DNA of 64,000 bases, from assembly GCA_018819105.1 (NCBI GenBank), contig JAHJQV010000028.1:1-64000 (forward strand). Direction: 5' to 3'. Below, in pieces: positions 26,699 through 35,634 of this stretch. The notes beneath the pieces are model-generated. The model did not search any database. It saw nothing but the letters and a program-made list of their open reading frames with translations, and had not been told where the DNA came from. Made by a program: the position numbers and the translations under genes. How positions within the stretch are numbered: position 1 is the stretch's first letter; each line of letters starts with the position of its first letter. The stretch is from Gammaproteobacteria bacterium (GTDB lineage: Bacteria > Pseudomonadota > Gammaproteobacteria > Xanthomonadales > Wenzhouxiangellaceae).

Positions 26699-28305
26699 AT
26701 CCGGAACACGCCGTAATCACCGCGCTCGATCGGCGCATTCATGCCGGCCGAGAGCGCCAGCCCCAGCACGCGGCGGGTGTCGCGAGGATCGATGATGCCA
26801 TCGTCCCACAGCCGCGCGCTGGCATAATAGGGATGGCCCTGGGATTCATAGCGGTCGCGGATCTGTGTCATGAACGCCTCCTGCTCCGACTCCGGCCAGC
26901 TCTGGCCCTGCGCCTGCATGCCGTCGCGCTTGACCGTGGCGAGCACGTTGGCAGCCTGATCGCCGCCCATCACCGAGATGCGCGCATTCGGCCAGGTCCA
27001 GAGAAAGCGAGGCTGGTAGGCACGCCCGCACATGGCGTAGTTGCCGGCACCGAACGAGCCGCCGATGATCACGGTGTATTTGGGCACATGACTGCAGGCC
27101 ACTGCGGTGACCATTTTCGCGCCGTCGCGGGCGATGCCGGCGTTTTCGTACTGTTTGCCGACCATGAAACCACTGATGTTCTGCAAAAACAGCAGCGGTA
27201 TGTTGCGCTGATTGCACAGCTGGATGAAGTGGGCACCCTTGAGCGCACTCTCGGAGAACAGAATGCCATTGTTGGCCACGATGCCGACCGGGTAGCCGTG
27301 GATGCGGGCGAAACCGGTCACCAGCGTTTTGCCATAGCGGGCCTTGAATTCGTGCAGCTCGCTGCCGTCGACAATGCGGGCGATGATTTCGTGCACATCC
27401 AGCGGATGGCGCGTGTCGCGCGGAATCACGCCGAGCAGTTCCTCTGCGTCCAGCAGTGGCGCCTGTGGTGCTGCCAGCTGCACGGTGGCCTGCTTGCCCC
27501 GGTTCAGGTTGGCGACGATGTCGCGGGCAATGGCCAGGGCGTGCTGGTCGTTTTCGGCGAGGTGATCGGCGACACCGGACTGGCTGGTGTGCACCTCGGC
27601 ACCGCCCAGCGATTCGGCGTCGACCTCCTCGCCAGTGGCAGCCTTGACCAGCGGCGGGCCGCCGAGAAAGATGGTGCCCTGATTGCGCACGATGATGGAT
27701 TCGTCGCACATCGCCGGTACATAGGCACCGCCTGCCGTGCACGAGCCCATGACCACGGCAATCTGCGGGATGTTGCGGGCCGACAGCCGTGCCTGGTTGT
27801 AGAAAATGCGACCGAAGTGATCGCGGTCGGGAAACACCTCATCCTGCATGGGCAGAAATGCGCCGCCGGAGTCGACCAGATAAATGCAGGGCAGGTGATT
27901 TTCCAGCGCGATTTCCTGCGCGCGCAGATGTTTTTTTACCGTCAGCGGGTAATAAGTGCCGCCTTTCACGGTGGCGTCGTTGCCGAGCACCATGACATCG
28001 ATGCCATGAATGCGGCCGATGCCAGCAACCACGCCGGCGGCAGGGGCGTCATCGTCATACAGCCCATATGCCGCCAGCGGGCTGATTTCCAGAAACGGTG
28101 AACCGTCATCCAGCAGTTCGCGGATGCGCTCGCGCACCAGCAGCTTGCCGCGCTGCTGGTGTTTCTGCCGCGATTTTTCCGGACCGCCGAGACTGACCCG
28201 CTGCAACTGCTGCTGCAGATCATCAATCAGCGTCAGCAGATGCGCCTGATTGGCCTGGAATGCGGCGTCGCGGGTGCTGATGCTGCTGTGGATAACTGGC
28301 ATCAA
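26695..28305 (-). CDS. liuB: Methylcrotonoyl-CoA carboxylase, carboxyltransferase beta subunit
   Basis: 536 residues, the usual length. Features include [80 protein letters not shown] and [19 protein letters not shown], then [20 protein letters not shown] and [20 protein letters not shown]. These are hallmarks of acyl-CoA carboxyltransferases of the MCC type. It moves carboxylate from biotin to methylcrotonyl-CoA. The start lies 6 bp from the thiolase stop. Confidence 0.95.
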   Translation of the reverse strand: MMPVIHSSISTRDAAFQANQAHLLTLIDDLQQQLQRVSLGGPEKSRQKHQQRGKLLVRERIRELLDDGSPFLEISPLAAYGLYDDDAPAAGVVAGIGRIHGIDVMVLGNDATVKGGTYYPLTVKKHLRAQEIALENHLPCIYLVDSGGAFLPMQDEVFPDRDHFGRIFYNQARLSARNIPQIAVVMGSCTAGGAYVPAMCDESIIVRNQGTIFLGGPPLVKAATGEEVDAESLGGAEVHTSQSGVADHLAENDQHALAIARDIVANLNRGKQATVQLAAPQAPLLDAEELLGVIPRDTRHPLDVHEIIARIVDGSELHEFKARYGKTLVTGFARIHGYPVGIVANNGILFSESALKGAHFIQLCNQRNIPLLFLQNISGFMVGKQYENAGIARDGAKMVTAVACSHVPKYTVIIGGSFGAGNYAMCGRAYQPRFLWTWPNARISVMGGDQAANVLATVKRDGMQAQGQSWPESEQEAFMTQIRDRYESQGHPYYASARLWDDGIIDPRDTRRVLGLALSAGMNAPIERGDYGVFRM

Positions 28306-28311
28306 ACGGTC

Positions 28312-29490
28312 TCAGAGCAGTTCGATGGCAATGGCGGTGGCTTCGCCGCCGCCAATGCACAGGCTGGCCACGCCGCGCTTGCGGCCGTGTTGACGCAGGG
28401 CATGCAGCAGTGTGACCACCAGTCGGGTACCGCTGGCACCGATGGGATGACCCAGCGCGCAGGCACCGCCATTGACGTTAACCTTGTCGTGCGCAATGTC
28501 CAGTTCCTGCATCGCTGCCATGGTGACCACGGCGAAGGCTTCGTTGATCTCGAACAGATCGACATCGTCCACGCTCCAGCCGGTCTGCTGCAGCAGCTTG
28601 CGCAGCGCGCCAACCGGTGCGGTGGTGAACCATTCCGGCTCCTGCGCATGGGTGGCGTGGCCGATGATGCGCGCCAGCGGCTGCAGGCCGTGCTGCTGGG
28701 CCAGAGTTGCCGTGGTCAGAATCGTGGCGGCCGCGCCATCGGAAATCTTCGAGGCATTGGCTGCGGTCACGGTGCCGTCTTTGGCAAACGCCGGCTTCAG
28801 ATTGGGAATCTTGTTCAGATCGCAGCGCGGTGGCTCTTCATCGTGTTCAATGACGTGTTCACCCTTGCGGTCGGTCACAGTGACGGCGGTGATTTCATCC
28901 TTGAACGCGGCACCCATGGCGGCCATGGCGCGCTGCACCGAGGTGGCGCTGAAGGCGTCCTGGGCTTCTCGGGAGAAGCTGAAATGACTGGCGCAGGTTT
29001 CCGCAAACTGCCCCATCATCTTGTCGTCGTAGGGGTTCTGCAGGCCGTCTAGAAACATGTGATCCAACACCTGACCATGACCCATGCGATAGCCCGAGCG
29101 CGCCTTGGGCAGCAGGTAAGGGGCGTTGGTCATGGACTCCATGCCGCCGGCAACGACGAAACTGCTGCCGCCAGCGCGCAGCACATCGTGTCCCAGCATC
29201 ATCGCCTTCATGCCGGAACCACACACCTTGTTGACGGTGGTGCAGCCGGTACCCAGTGGCAGACCGCCACCCAGTGCGGCCTGGCGGGCGGGTGCCTGAC
29301 CCTGTCCAGCCGGCAGCACGCAACCGATGATGGCCTCGTCGATCAGTGCCGGATCAATGTCGGTCTGCTGCAGGCAGGCGGCAATCGCCGCCGCGCCGAG
29401 TTGGTGACCGGCAAGGGTGGAGAACTGCCCCTGAAATGAACCGATCGGGGTACGTCTGGCGGCGACAATGACGATATCGTCTTGGGACAT
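28312..29490 (-). CDS. Acetyl-CoA acetyltransferase (thiolase)
   Basis: 392 residues from ATG 29490, preceded by AGGAG; the frame extends to 29628 but that part is not thiolase-like. It reads MSQDDIVIVAARRTPIGSFQ, nucleophile Cys in NKVCGSGMKAMMLG, then FEINEAFAVVTMAAM, GGACALGHPIGASG (His) and VASLCIGGGEATAIAIELL (second Cys). It interconverts acetyl-CoA and acetoacetyl-CoA, so it could finish acetoacetate use after LiuE. It is the promoter-proximal gene of the liu cluster here, where liuR and liuA (isovaleryl-CoA dehydrogenase) are commonly found. Neither is present. Confidence 0.93.
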   Translation of the reverse strand: MSQDDIVIVAARRTPIGSFQGQFSTLAGHQLGAAAIAACLQQTDIDPALIDEAIIGCVLPAGQGQAPARQAALGGGLPLGTGCTTVNKVCGSGMKAMMLGHDVLRAGGSSFVVAGGMESMTNAPYLLPKARSGYRMGHGQVLDHMFLDGLQNPYDDKMMGQFAETCASHFSFSREAQDAFSATSVQRAMAAMGAAFKDEITAVTVTDRKGEHVIEHDEEPPRCDLNKIPNLKPAFAKDGTVTAANASKISDGAAATILTTATLAQQHGLQPLARIIGHATHAQEPEWFTTAPVGALRKLLQQTGWSVDDVDLFEINEAFAVVTMAAMQELDIAHDKVNVNGGACALGHPIGASGTRLVVTLLHALRQHGRKRGVASLCIGGGEATAIAIELL

Positions 29491-29815
29491 GAACAAAAAC
29501 TCCTGATAATGATGACTGTATGCTGACCTGGTCGGGCGTCTTGTCAGCGGCCGCAGTCTGCAAGTATTGGACTGCAAGTCTTTGCAGCCGATGGCAAGCA
29601 AAAGGTGACGGGCCAGCTGGACACGCATTGGTCAGCTGCAACTGCGAATCATTTTAACATGTCAATGCCGTTGATCGCTGCTGCGGACATGGCGGCAGTG
29701 TGCTTTTGACCCGCAACCGACGAAGTGCTAATTTGTGCAGTTATGACAATCGTGTGACTGTTTCTGTTACAGCGATGTCGAAGCAACTGATGTAATCGAT
29801 CGCAGAGAACATGCC
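29491..29815. other. Divergent intergenic region between thiolase and zinc-finger genes
   Basis: 325 bp with no gene I can support. It must hold the minus-strand promoter of the liu-type cluster and the plus-strand promoter listed separately at 29706-29734. I see no clear operator palindrome and no liuR-like MerR gene beside it. Confidence 0.5.
29706..29734 (+). promoter_or_regulatory. Predicted sigma-70 promoter for the DksA-type gene
   Basis: TTGACC at 29706-29711 and TAATTT at 29729-29734 are separated by exactly 17 bp. The start of transcription would lie near 29741, about 75 bp before the ATG at 29816. It could serve the zinc-finger gene and dgkA together. Confidence 0.45.
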
Positions 29816-30082
29816 ATGGCCGGAGGTTGGGCACGAGACGGTGCCGTACAGGATCAGATCGACGCCAGCGTGGCAGACGCGGTGGCACAGGCGCGTGCAC
29901 GCTTGCGGCAGGGCGAGAGTCTGGTGCAGTGCGAGGACTGCGATGCACAGATACCGCCGGCACGGCGTCAGGCGGTGCCGGGTGTGCGCAAGTGCGTGCA
30001 GTGCCAGCAGGCCGATGATGAACGCCAGGTCAGTGGCGGCGGCATCAATCGTCGCGGCAGCAAAGACAGTCAGTTACGTTGA
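29816..30082 (+). CDS. DksA/TraR-type C4 zinc-finger protein (YbiI-like)
   Basis: 88 residues. A helical N-terminal half (QIDASVADAVAQARARLRQG) leads into a C4 finger: CEDCDAQIPPARRQAVPGVR followed by KCVQC, giving C-x2-C-x17-C-x2-C. This is the short YbiI-like branch of DksA/TraR, which lacks most of the coiled coil of DksA. It may touch the RNA polymerase secondary channel, but the role of this branch is poorly known. It lies just ahead of dgkA. Confidence 0.8.
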   Translation: MAGGWARDGAVQDQIDASVADAVAQARARLRQGESLVQCEDCDAQIPPARRQAVPGVRKCVQCQQADDERQVSGGGINRRGSKDSQLR

Positions 30083-30090
30083 CCACAGCC

Positions 30091-30465
30091 ATGCAGAAAA
30101 AGCCTGCAGCCAACGAGCTGCAACGACTCATCAATGCCACCCGCAACTCGCTGGCGGGTTACCGCCAGGTATACCGGGACGAGGCGGCATTTCGTTTCCA
30201 GTGCGTGCTGCTGCTGTGCATCGTACCGCTGGCAGCATGGCTGGCGCGCAGCCTCACCGAAGCCGCGCTGCTGATCGCTGTCTGGTTGCTGGTGCTGCTG
30301 GCCGAACTGGGCAATTCGGCCATCGAGGCCGCCATCGATCGCGTCAGTGAGGCGCGGCATCCACTGTCGGCCAAGGCCAAGGATGCCGGCTCGGCCATGG
30401 TGATGACAGCGATGATCATTGCCGCGCTGGTGTGGCTGGCGGTGCTGCTGGATCGATTTGTCTGA
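30091..30465 (+). CDS. dgkA: Diacylglycerol kinase (prokaryotic DgkA)
   Basis: 124 residues from ATG 30091 (MQKKPAANELQRLINATRNS); a TTG at 30079 overlapping the previous stop is possible. Three hydrophobic spans and the DgkA signatures GYRQVYRDEAAFRFQ and LLAELGNSAIEAAIDRVSEA, then HPLSAKAKDAGSAMVM with the catalytic Glu/Asn cluster. It phosphorylates diacylglycerol released during envelope glycan synthesis back to phosphatidate in the inner membrane. Confidence 0.93.
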   Translation: MQKKPAANELQRLINATRNSLAGYRQVYRDEAAFRFQCVLLLCIVPLAAWLARSLTEAALLIAVWLLVLLAELGNSAIEAAIDRVSEARHPLSAKAKDAGSAMVMTAMIIAALVWLAVLLDRFV

Positions 30466-30510
30466 GTATGGTCGTGGCCGGATTGAGCCTGCCCGGCTCT
30501 GCCTGCGCGC

Positions 30511-30516
30511 TATAAT
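30511..30516 (+). promoter_or_regulatory. Predicted -10 box upstream of frmA
   Basis: A perfect TATAAT lies 37 bp before the frmA ATG. No good -35 is seen at 16-18 bp; TTGAGC at 30483-30488 is 22 bp away, which is too far. An activator or weak -35 is possible. Confidence 0.35.
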
Positions 30517-30552
30517 CGTCTCCTGTCCGCGCAACCACCATAGAGATTCTTA

Positions 30553-31662
30553 ATGCAAACACGCGCTGCCGTGGCCCATGCCGCCGCCCAACCGCTGACC
30601 ATTGAAACGGTCGATCTGCAAGGCCCCAAAGCGGGTGAAGTGCTGGTCGAAATCAAGGCCACCGGCCTGTGTCACACCGATGCCTTCACCCTGTCGGGGC
30701 GTGACCCGGAGGGCCTGTTTCCGGCCATCCTGGGGCATGAGGGGGCCGGTGTGGTGCTTGAGGTTGGCGCGGGGGTGACCTCGCTGAAACCGGGTGATCA
30801 CGTGATCCCGTTGTACACGCCGGAATGCCGTGAGTGCGATTACTGTCTGCATCCAAAGACCAATCTGTGCCAGGCGATTCGCGATACCCAGGGGCGTGGC
30901 GTGATGCCCGATGGCAGCAGTCGTTTCTCCATTGGCGGTGAGCCGCTGCATCATTACATGGGCACTTCTACCTTTGCCAACCATACCGTATTGCCGGAGA
31001 TCGCTCTGGCAAAAATTCGCGAGGACGCCCCATTCGACAAGGTCTGCTACATCGGCTGTGGTGTCACCACCGGCATTGGCGCGGTGATCTACACCGCCAA
31101 AGTGGAGCCGGGTGCGCGCGTGGTGGTGTTCGGGCTGGGCGGCATCGGCCTGAACGTGATCCAGGGTGCACGACTGGCCGGAGCCGAACAGATTGTCGGG
31201 GTCGACATCAACCCGGACAAGCGTGTGCTGGCAGAGCGCTTCGGCATGACCGACTTCGTCAACCCCAGTGAATTGGGTGACGATCTGGTGCCCTATCTGG
31301 TCAGCCTGACCAAAGGTGGTGCCGACTACAGTTTTGAATGCATCGGCAAGGTCGAGGTCATGCGTCAGGCGCTGGAATGCTGCCACAAGGGCTGGGGCAC
31401 GTCGATCATCATCGGCGTTGCCGGGGCCGGCGAGGAGATTGCCACGCGACCATTCCAGCTGGTCACCGGCCGCAACTGGCGCGGCAGTGCTTTCGGCGGT
31501 GCCCGTGGCCGCACCGATGTGCCGAAAATCGTCGACTGGTACATGCAGGGACGCATCAACATCGATGACATGATCACCCACACCCTGAGCCTGGATCAGA
31601 TCAACCATGGTTTCGAGCTGATGCACAGTGGCGAATCGATCCGCTCGGTGGTGGTGTATTGA
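30553..31662 (+). CDS. frmA: S-(hydroxymethyl)glutathione dehydrogenase (class III alcohol dehydrogenase)
   Basis: 369 residues. Catalytic zinc ligands in [13 protein letters not shown] and LGHEGAGVV, structural zinc [15 protein letters not shown], and the NAD motif [19 protein letters not shown] with Asp in [27 protein letters not shown], and [20 protein letters not shown] are specific to class III enzymes. It oxidises the formaldehyde-glutathione adduct to S-formylglutathione. Its partner frmB lies 836 bp downstream, separated by a toxin-antitoxin-like pair. The start context is weak in Shine-Dalgarno sequence. Confidence 0.96.
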   Translation: MQTRAAVAHAAAQPLTIETVDLQGPKAGEVLVEIKATGLCHTDAFTLSGRDPEGLFPAILGHEGAGVVLEVGAGVTSLKPGDHVIPLYTPECRECDYCLHPKTNLCQAIRDTQGRGVMPDGSSRFSIGGEPLHHYMGTSTFANHTVLPEIALAKIREDAPFDKVCYIGCGVTTGIGAVIYTAKVEPGARVVVFGLGGIGLNVIQGARLAGAEQIVGVDINPDKRVLAERFGMTDFVNPSELGDDLVPYLVSLTKGGADYSFECIGKVEVMRQALECCHKGWGTSIIIGVAGAGEEIATRPFQLVTGRNWRGSAFGGARGRTDVPKIVDWYMQGRINIDDMITHTLSLDQINHGFELMHSGESIRSVVVY

Positions 31663-31727
31663 TCTGTGTGCCTTTATACTTCAGGCTGTAGTGTGCTTAG
31701 CTAACACGCAGATCGAGGTATTTTGCC

Positions 31728-31952
31728 ATGCACCAACAGGTCAAGAAACTGATCCATAAACTAACCTCGCTGCCACCGGAAAAGCTTGCGCAGGTGAATG
31801 AGTTCATTGATTATCTGAGCAGCAAAAGTGACCGAAATCCGCGCCAGAATGTGCGCATGACCGCATTTGATTTTCCAGTTGATCATGTTGGCACATGGCC
31901 TCATGACCTGAGTTTGCGGCGACAGGATTTATATGGTGATGATGGTCGCTGA
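31728..31952 (+). CDS. Antitoxin-like small protein (DUF2281/VapB type)
   Basis: 74 residues with a GAGGT site eight bases before the ATG. The N-terminus MHQQVKKLIHKLTSLPPEKL followed by AQVNEFIDYLSSK resembles DUF2281-type antitoxins, which start with a short helical LPxxxxxEVxDFIxFL-like pattern. The C-terminal tail (FDFPVDHVGTWPHDLSLRRQ) would wrap the toxin. It overlaps the PIN gene by 20 bp, the usual antitoxin-first order. Confidence 0.65.
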   Translation: MHQQVKKLIHKLTSLPPEKLAQVNEFIDYLSSKSDRNPRQNVRMTAFDFPVDHVGTWPHDLSLRRQDLYGDDGR

Positions 31953-32397
31953 CAATGCTGCTACAGCATTATTTATCGATACCAATATTCTGGTTTACGC
32001 CAATGTGGCAGAAGCTCCCTTGCATCAGCAAGCGATTTCAGCACTGCAACGAGCGCATCAGCATGGACGCTCCTTATGGCTCAGTCGACAGGTACTGCGT
32101 GAGTTCGCAGCGGTTCGCTCCCGACCCCAATCGTTTACTCATGCCGCAGAGCCTGCGGTGATCGTTGAGCGGCTCAGGTTTTTCGAAAACAACTTCAACG
32201 TGGCTGATGAAACCAGTGCTGTCAGTTCATGCCTGCAGAAACTGATCATTGATATTCCGCTTGGCGGGAAGCAGGTTCACGATGCCAACATCGTGGCCAC
32301 CATGCTGGCGTTCGACATTCCTACACTGTTGACACACAATCATGGTGATTTTGAGCGCTACGCGGCCTTTATCACTATTGAGGGAATTACTGGCTGA
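31933..32397 (+). CDS. PIN-domain protein, VapC-type toxin
   Basis: 154 residues. It has the PIN first acidic residue in ALFIDTNILVYANV, a middle Glu in LSRQVLREFAAVRSR, and the C-terminal acidic pair in VHDANIVATMLAFDIPTLLT followed by HNHGDF. These would coordinate the metal for RNA cleavage. An in-frame ATG at 31942 is an alternative start. With the preceding small gene it forms a likely toxin-antitoxin pair. The RNA target cannot be predicted. Confidence 0.75.
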   Translation: MVMMVADNAATALFIDTNILVYANVAEAPLHQQAISALQRAHQHGRSLWLSRQVLREFAAVRSRPQSFTHAAEPAVIVERLRFFENNFNVADETSAVSSCLQKLIIDIPLGGKQVHDANIVATMLAFDIPTLLTHNHGDFERYAAFITIEGITG

Positions 32398-32497
32398 AAT
32401 TTTCGTTATTGACGTAGTGCGCAGTTCTTTGCCCGCTGTTCAGATTAACCGGAGGTCTGATTAAGACCATGTTTTTACAGATGTTGACGATCTCAGT

Positions 32498-33343
32498 ATG
32501 ATCATTCAATGCAGCGCCAGCCACCAATGCAGTGACGGCCAGGTCGGCTTTTACCGGCATGACTCGGAATGCTGTGCCGCCACTATGCGTTTTGCCGTGT
32601 TTGTGCCCGCGCACCAGCCCGGCATGCGGCTGCCGGTGCTGTATTACCTGTCCGGGCTGACCTGCAACGAGGAAGTGTTCATGATCAAGGCCGGGGCACA
32701 GCGCTTTGCCGCCGAACATGGCATCGTGCTGGTCGCGCCCGACACCAGTCCGCGCGACACCGGCATTGAGGGGGCCACCGAAGAATGGGATTTCGGTGAA
32801 GGGGCCGGTTTTTATGTCGATGCCACCGAGTCACCCTGGTCAGAAAATTTCCGCATGTACAGCTATGTGCGCGATGAACTGCGGAGCCTGATTGCCCGGC
32901 ATTTTCCTGTTGATCCTGAGCGGCAATCGATCTTTGGTCATTCCATGGGTGGACATGGCGCGCTGGTGCTGGCGCTGCGCAATCCGCAGCGTTATCGCTC
33001 GGTGTCCGCGTTTGCGCCCATTGTCGCGCCCAGTGAGGTGGCCTGGGGCCACAAGGCGCTGCCACGCTATCTGGGTGAGGACAGGACAGCCTGGCGGCAA
33101 TACGATGCCTGCGCCCTGGTCGCAGCACAGACCTTTCCCGGCGAGATTCTTATTGACCAGGGCCTGGCCGATGATTTTCTCGAACCGCAGCTGCAACCGC
33201 AGCGTTTCGTGCAGGCCTGTCATGCGGCCGGTCAGCAGCTGTGCCTGCGTCAGCATCCACACTACGATCATGGCTATTATTTCATCCAGAGCTTCATTGC
33301 CGATCATCTGCAGCATCATGCCGAGGCGCTTTCTGCCATGTAA
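32498..33343 (+). CDS. frmB: S-formylglutathione hydrolase
   Basis: 281 residues, the usual length. Alpha/beta hydrolase of the esterase D type: LPVLYYLSGLTCNEEVFMIK, VAPDTSPRD, GAGFYVDATESPWSENFRMY, nucleophile Ser in IFGHSMGGHGAL, Asp in LIDQGLADDFL and His in HPHYDHGYYFI. It hydrolyses S-formylglutathione to formate and glutathione, completing formaldehyde detoxification begun by FrmA. It is probably a former direct neighbour of frmA. Confidence 0.95.
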   Translation: MIIQCSASHQCSDGQVGFYRHDSECCAATMRFAVFVPAHQPGMRLPVLYYLSGLTCNEEVFMIKAGAQRFAAEHGIVLVAPDTSPRDTGIEGATEEWDFGEGAGFYVDATESPWSENFRMYSYVRDELRSLIARHFPVDPERQSIFGHSMGGHGALVLALRNPQRYRSVSAFAPIVAPSEVAWGHKALPRYLGEDRTAWRQYDACALVAAQTFPGEILIDQGLADDFLEPQLQPQRFVQACHAAGQQLCLRQHPHYDHGYYFIQSFIADHLQHHAEALSAM

Positions 33344-33426
33344 TCTCTGTCAAGCAATGACCGAAACCTCGTCAGCCAGAACAAGAATCGGAAAGATAAT
33401 TCCGCTCAGACTGCTAAGCTGCAACC

Positions 33427-34278
33427 ATGAACAGCACAACCACCACGTCCGCCAACAACACCGCGATGACCATGGCAGAGCTGGCCGACCACATCGTCAC
33501 GCATGCCGAGCAGGCGCTGCCGCTGGCCGAACTGGCCGATCTGGTCGGCGTCAGCCCGAGCCATCTGCAGCGCCGCTTCAAGGCCGAACTGGGTGTGTCA
33601 CCGCGCCAGTATCAGCAGCAGATCCGCCTGCAGCGGCTACAGGCGGCCTGGCAGCGCGGCGATGACATCAGTGGTGCCATCTATGAGGCCGGGTTCGGCT
33701 CGCTCAGTCGTGTCTATGAACACGCCGACATGCTGCTGGGCATGACCCCGGCACGCTATGGCCGTGGCGGCCATGGTGAACAGATTCATTACCTGACGGT
33801 TGCCACCAGACTGGGCTGGCTGATCATGGCCGCCACCGCACGCGGCATATGTCATGTGCATTTCGGCGACGATGCGACAGCTCTGCAGCAGACCCTGCGA
33901 CAGACTTTCCCACGCGCCGAGCTGCTGCAGTCCGGTGCCGCCACTGACCCGCGACTGCACGACTGGATGAGTGCCCTGCTGCAGCATCTGGATGACGGCA
34001 GGCCACGTCCGGAATTGCCCTTGCACGTGTTCGGCACCGCCCTGCAGATCCGCACCTGGCGATTTCTCACCAGCGTGCGCGACGATGCCTGTTTTGATTA
34101 TTCTGCGGTTGCCAGAGGCATCGGCCGCAGCGCAGCCGTGCGCGCCGTGGCCAATGCCTGTGCCGCCAACAACATCGCCGTACTGATTCCCTGCCATCGT
34201 GTGCTGCGCAAGGACGGCAGTCCGGGCGGCTACCGCTGGGGACTGGCGCGCAAGCAGGCGTTGCTGCAGACAAGCTGA
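33427..34278 (+). CDS. Ada-like AraC / methylated-DNA-cysteine methyltransferase without sensor domain
   Basis: 283 residues. An AraC-type DNA-binding domain (LAELADLVGVSPSHLQRRFK, then ELGVSPRQYQQQIRLQRLQ, about residues 20-110) is followed by the alkyltransferase domain with the acceptor cysteine in VLIPCHRVLR and GYRWGLARKQALL. The N-terminal Ada domain that binds zinc and repairs methyl-phosphotriesters is absent, so it can take O6-methylguanine methyl groups but cannot be activated the way E. coli Ada is. It sits after frmB; guarding against formaldehyde or alkyl damage would be a sensible pairing, though this is inference. Confidence 0.88.
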   Translation: MNSTTTTSANNTAMTMAELADHIVTHAEQALPLAELADLVGVSPSHLQRRFKAELGVSPRQYQQQIRLQRLQAAWQRGDDISGAIYEAGFGSLSRVYEHADMLLGMTPARYGRGGHGEQIHYLTVATRLGWLIMAATARGICHVHFGDDATALQQTLRQTFPRAELLQSGAATDPRLHDWMSALLQHLDDGRPRPELPLHVFGTALQIRTWRFLTSVRDDACFDYSAVARGIGRSAAVRAVANACAANNIAVLIPCHRVLRKDGSPGGYRWGLARKQALLQTS

Positions 34279-34393
34279 GCTTCCGCGGTAACTCAGCATT
34301 AGTCTGTATATTGGCCTGATTTATTGGCCTCATTCCTGCATGGCAGTAACACAATGACATTGCAACAGCGCGAATGGTCAGCGTTCCAACTAA

Positions 34394-35395
34394 TCAGGTA
34401 TCAGAACCCATCTGATGGACATGCCCCATAAACACCTCACGCGTCAGCAGCAGAAACAGCGCTGAGGCGATGCCGGAGGCGCCGATGATCATGGCCATGA
34501 CCATGATCTGGTAACGCACGGCGATCAGTGGCGAGACACCGGACAGGATCTGCCCGGTCATCATGCCCGGCAGCGACACCAGGCCCACGGCGAACAGTGA
34601 GTTGATGATCGGGATCAGCGCCGTCTGCATGGCAGTGTTGCGGGCACTGTGGTAATTCTCGTCGCGGCGCAGTTCTGCCTGCAGACGATCTGCGGCAAGG
34701 CTGACACAGAGTGTACCCCGTCACCATTCCTGTAACACTCAGCGATTCGGAACGCGTTTAGCCGCAAGGCATGGCTCGCAGATAATGGCCTTTCCATTAC
34801 CAAGAGCCATAACATAGCGGATGAATGCGTTCCGGCACGCCCAAAGGGAGCGTGCCTGATTCGACATTGCTACGTTGCAATCCTTGTCAAGGGTGAGCCA
34901 TTCACTGCGGATTGCGTCTTGCACTGCCGACTCAGGCGCGCTCTGAGAGTCACCGGTATGGCGACGGGGCACACTTATGGCATTGGCAAACACCATGCCG
35001 GCCAGCGGGATGCTGTACTGCGGTCGATACCAGGGCTCCAGCCGCAGCACCGCGAGGATGACCAGTGCGAATGTGACGCCCCCACCGACGACGATGGCGA
35101 GCAGGGCGTGCCGGTACAGCCGCCAGCGCAACTGTGGCACGGTGCCCAGGGCAATCCAGCTTGAGGCCAGCACCATCACCAGCAGCACTGCCAGTACCAC
35201 CCAGGCGCTGTCGGATTCGAACAGGAAGGTGAGCAGGTAGCCGATGATGAGCAACTGCACCAGCATGCGCAGCAGGGCGTGGATGGCATTGCCGGTCTGC
35301 AGCGACCAGCGCCACATGATGCCCAGGGTGAGCAATACCGGCAGCAGCATGAATGTCAACGCAAACAGGCTGATGGTCTGCACCTCGGTGTTCAT
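34394..35395 (-). pseudogene. fetB-like (UPF0014) iron-export permease gene, split by an insertion
   Basis: The N-terminal half runs from ATG 35395 (MNTEVQTISLFALTFMLLPV) through several spans to IPLAGMVFANAI, then enters inserted DNA. The rest resumes beyond the insert in a new frame as CVSLAADRLQAELRRDENYH, ALIPIINSLFAVGLVSLPGM and ILSGVSPLIAVRYQIMVMAM to the stop at 34394. Removing the 266-bp element restores one continuous FetB frame (NAI-LC-VSL). FetB pairs with the ATPase FetA in iron export; no fetA is nearby. The gene as it stands encodes a hybrid 218-residue product and a detached C-terminal part. Confidence 0.85.
34710..34975 (-). mobile_element. 266-bp inverted-repeat element (MITE-like) inside fetB
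   Basis: The ends are imperfect 33-bp inverted repeats, 34710-34742 and 34943-34975. Read inward both begin AGTGT, then one variable base, then CCCCGTC; 26 of 33 bases match. The element is too short for a transposase. It carries a 77-residue frame continuing from fetB (VPRRHTGDSQSAPESAVQDA ... CEPCLAAKRVPNR). No target-site duplication is evident when the ends are set at AGTGT/ACACT. The family is not identified. Confidence 0.75.
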
Positions 35396-35423
35396 GATCG
35401 CAGGCATCGTTGCTCAGCAGTCC

Positions 35424-35634
35424 TAAGCCCGGAATATTCATGACCCGACCGTCGCGAGACGCTTCCAGAGCCCGCCCCGGACTGGATCCGGGGTCTTGTA
35501 GCTGTGACGTTTCGCGACCAAGCGCACCGGAAGCGTACTCGCCTGTACGGTGAGGATGCGCGACCGCACGAAACGCTGCGGATGCCGGGCTTGGAGCCGT
35601 CGCAGCAGGTTGGGTTATGAATATTCCGGGCTAA
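35424..35634. repeat. 211-bp palindromic intergenic repeat
   Basis: The outer ends are inverted copies: AGCCCGGAATATTCATGACC at the left and its near-complement (GGGTTATGAATATTCCGGGC) at the right, about 26 bp with two mismatches. Inside are a CCCCGGACTGGATCCGGGG hairpin and a longer imperfect palindrome around GTTTCGCGACC and GCACGAAAC. A shorter variant of its right end (TCATGAATAATGCGGGCTAG) recurs at 40437-40456. It has no coding frame I trust and looks like a non-autonomous dispersed element. Confidence 0.65.
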
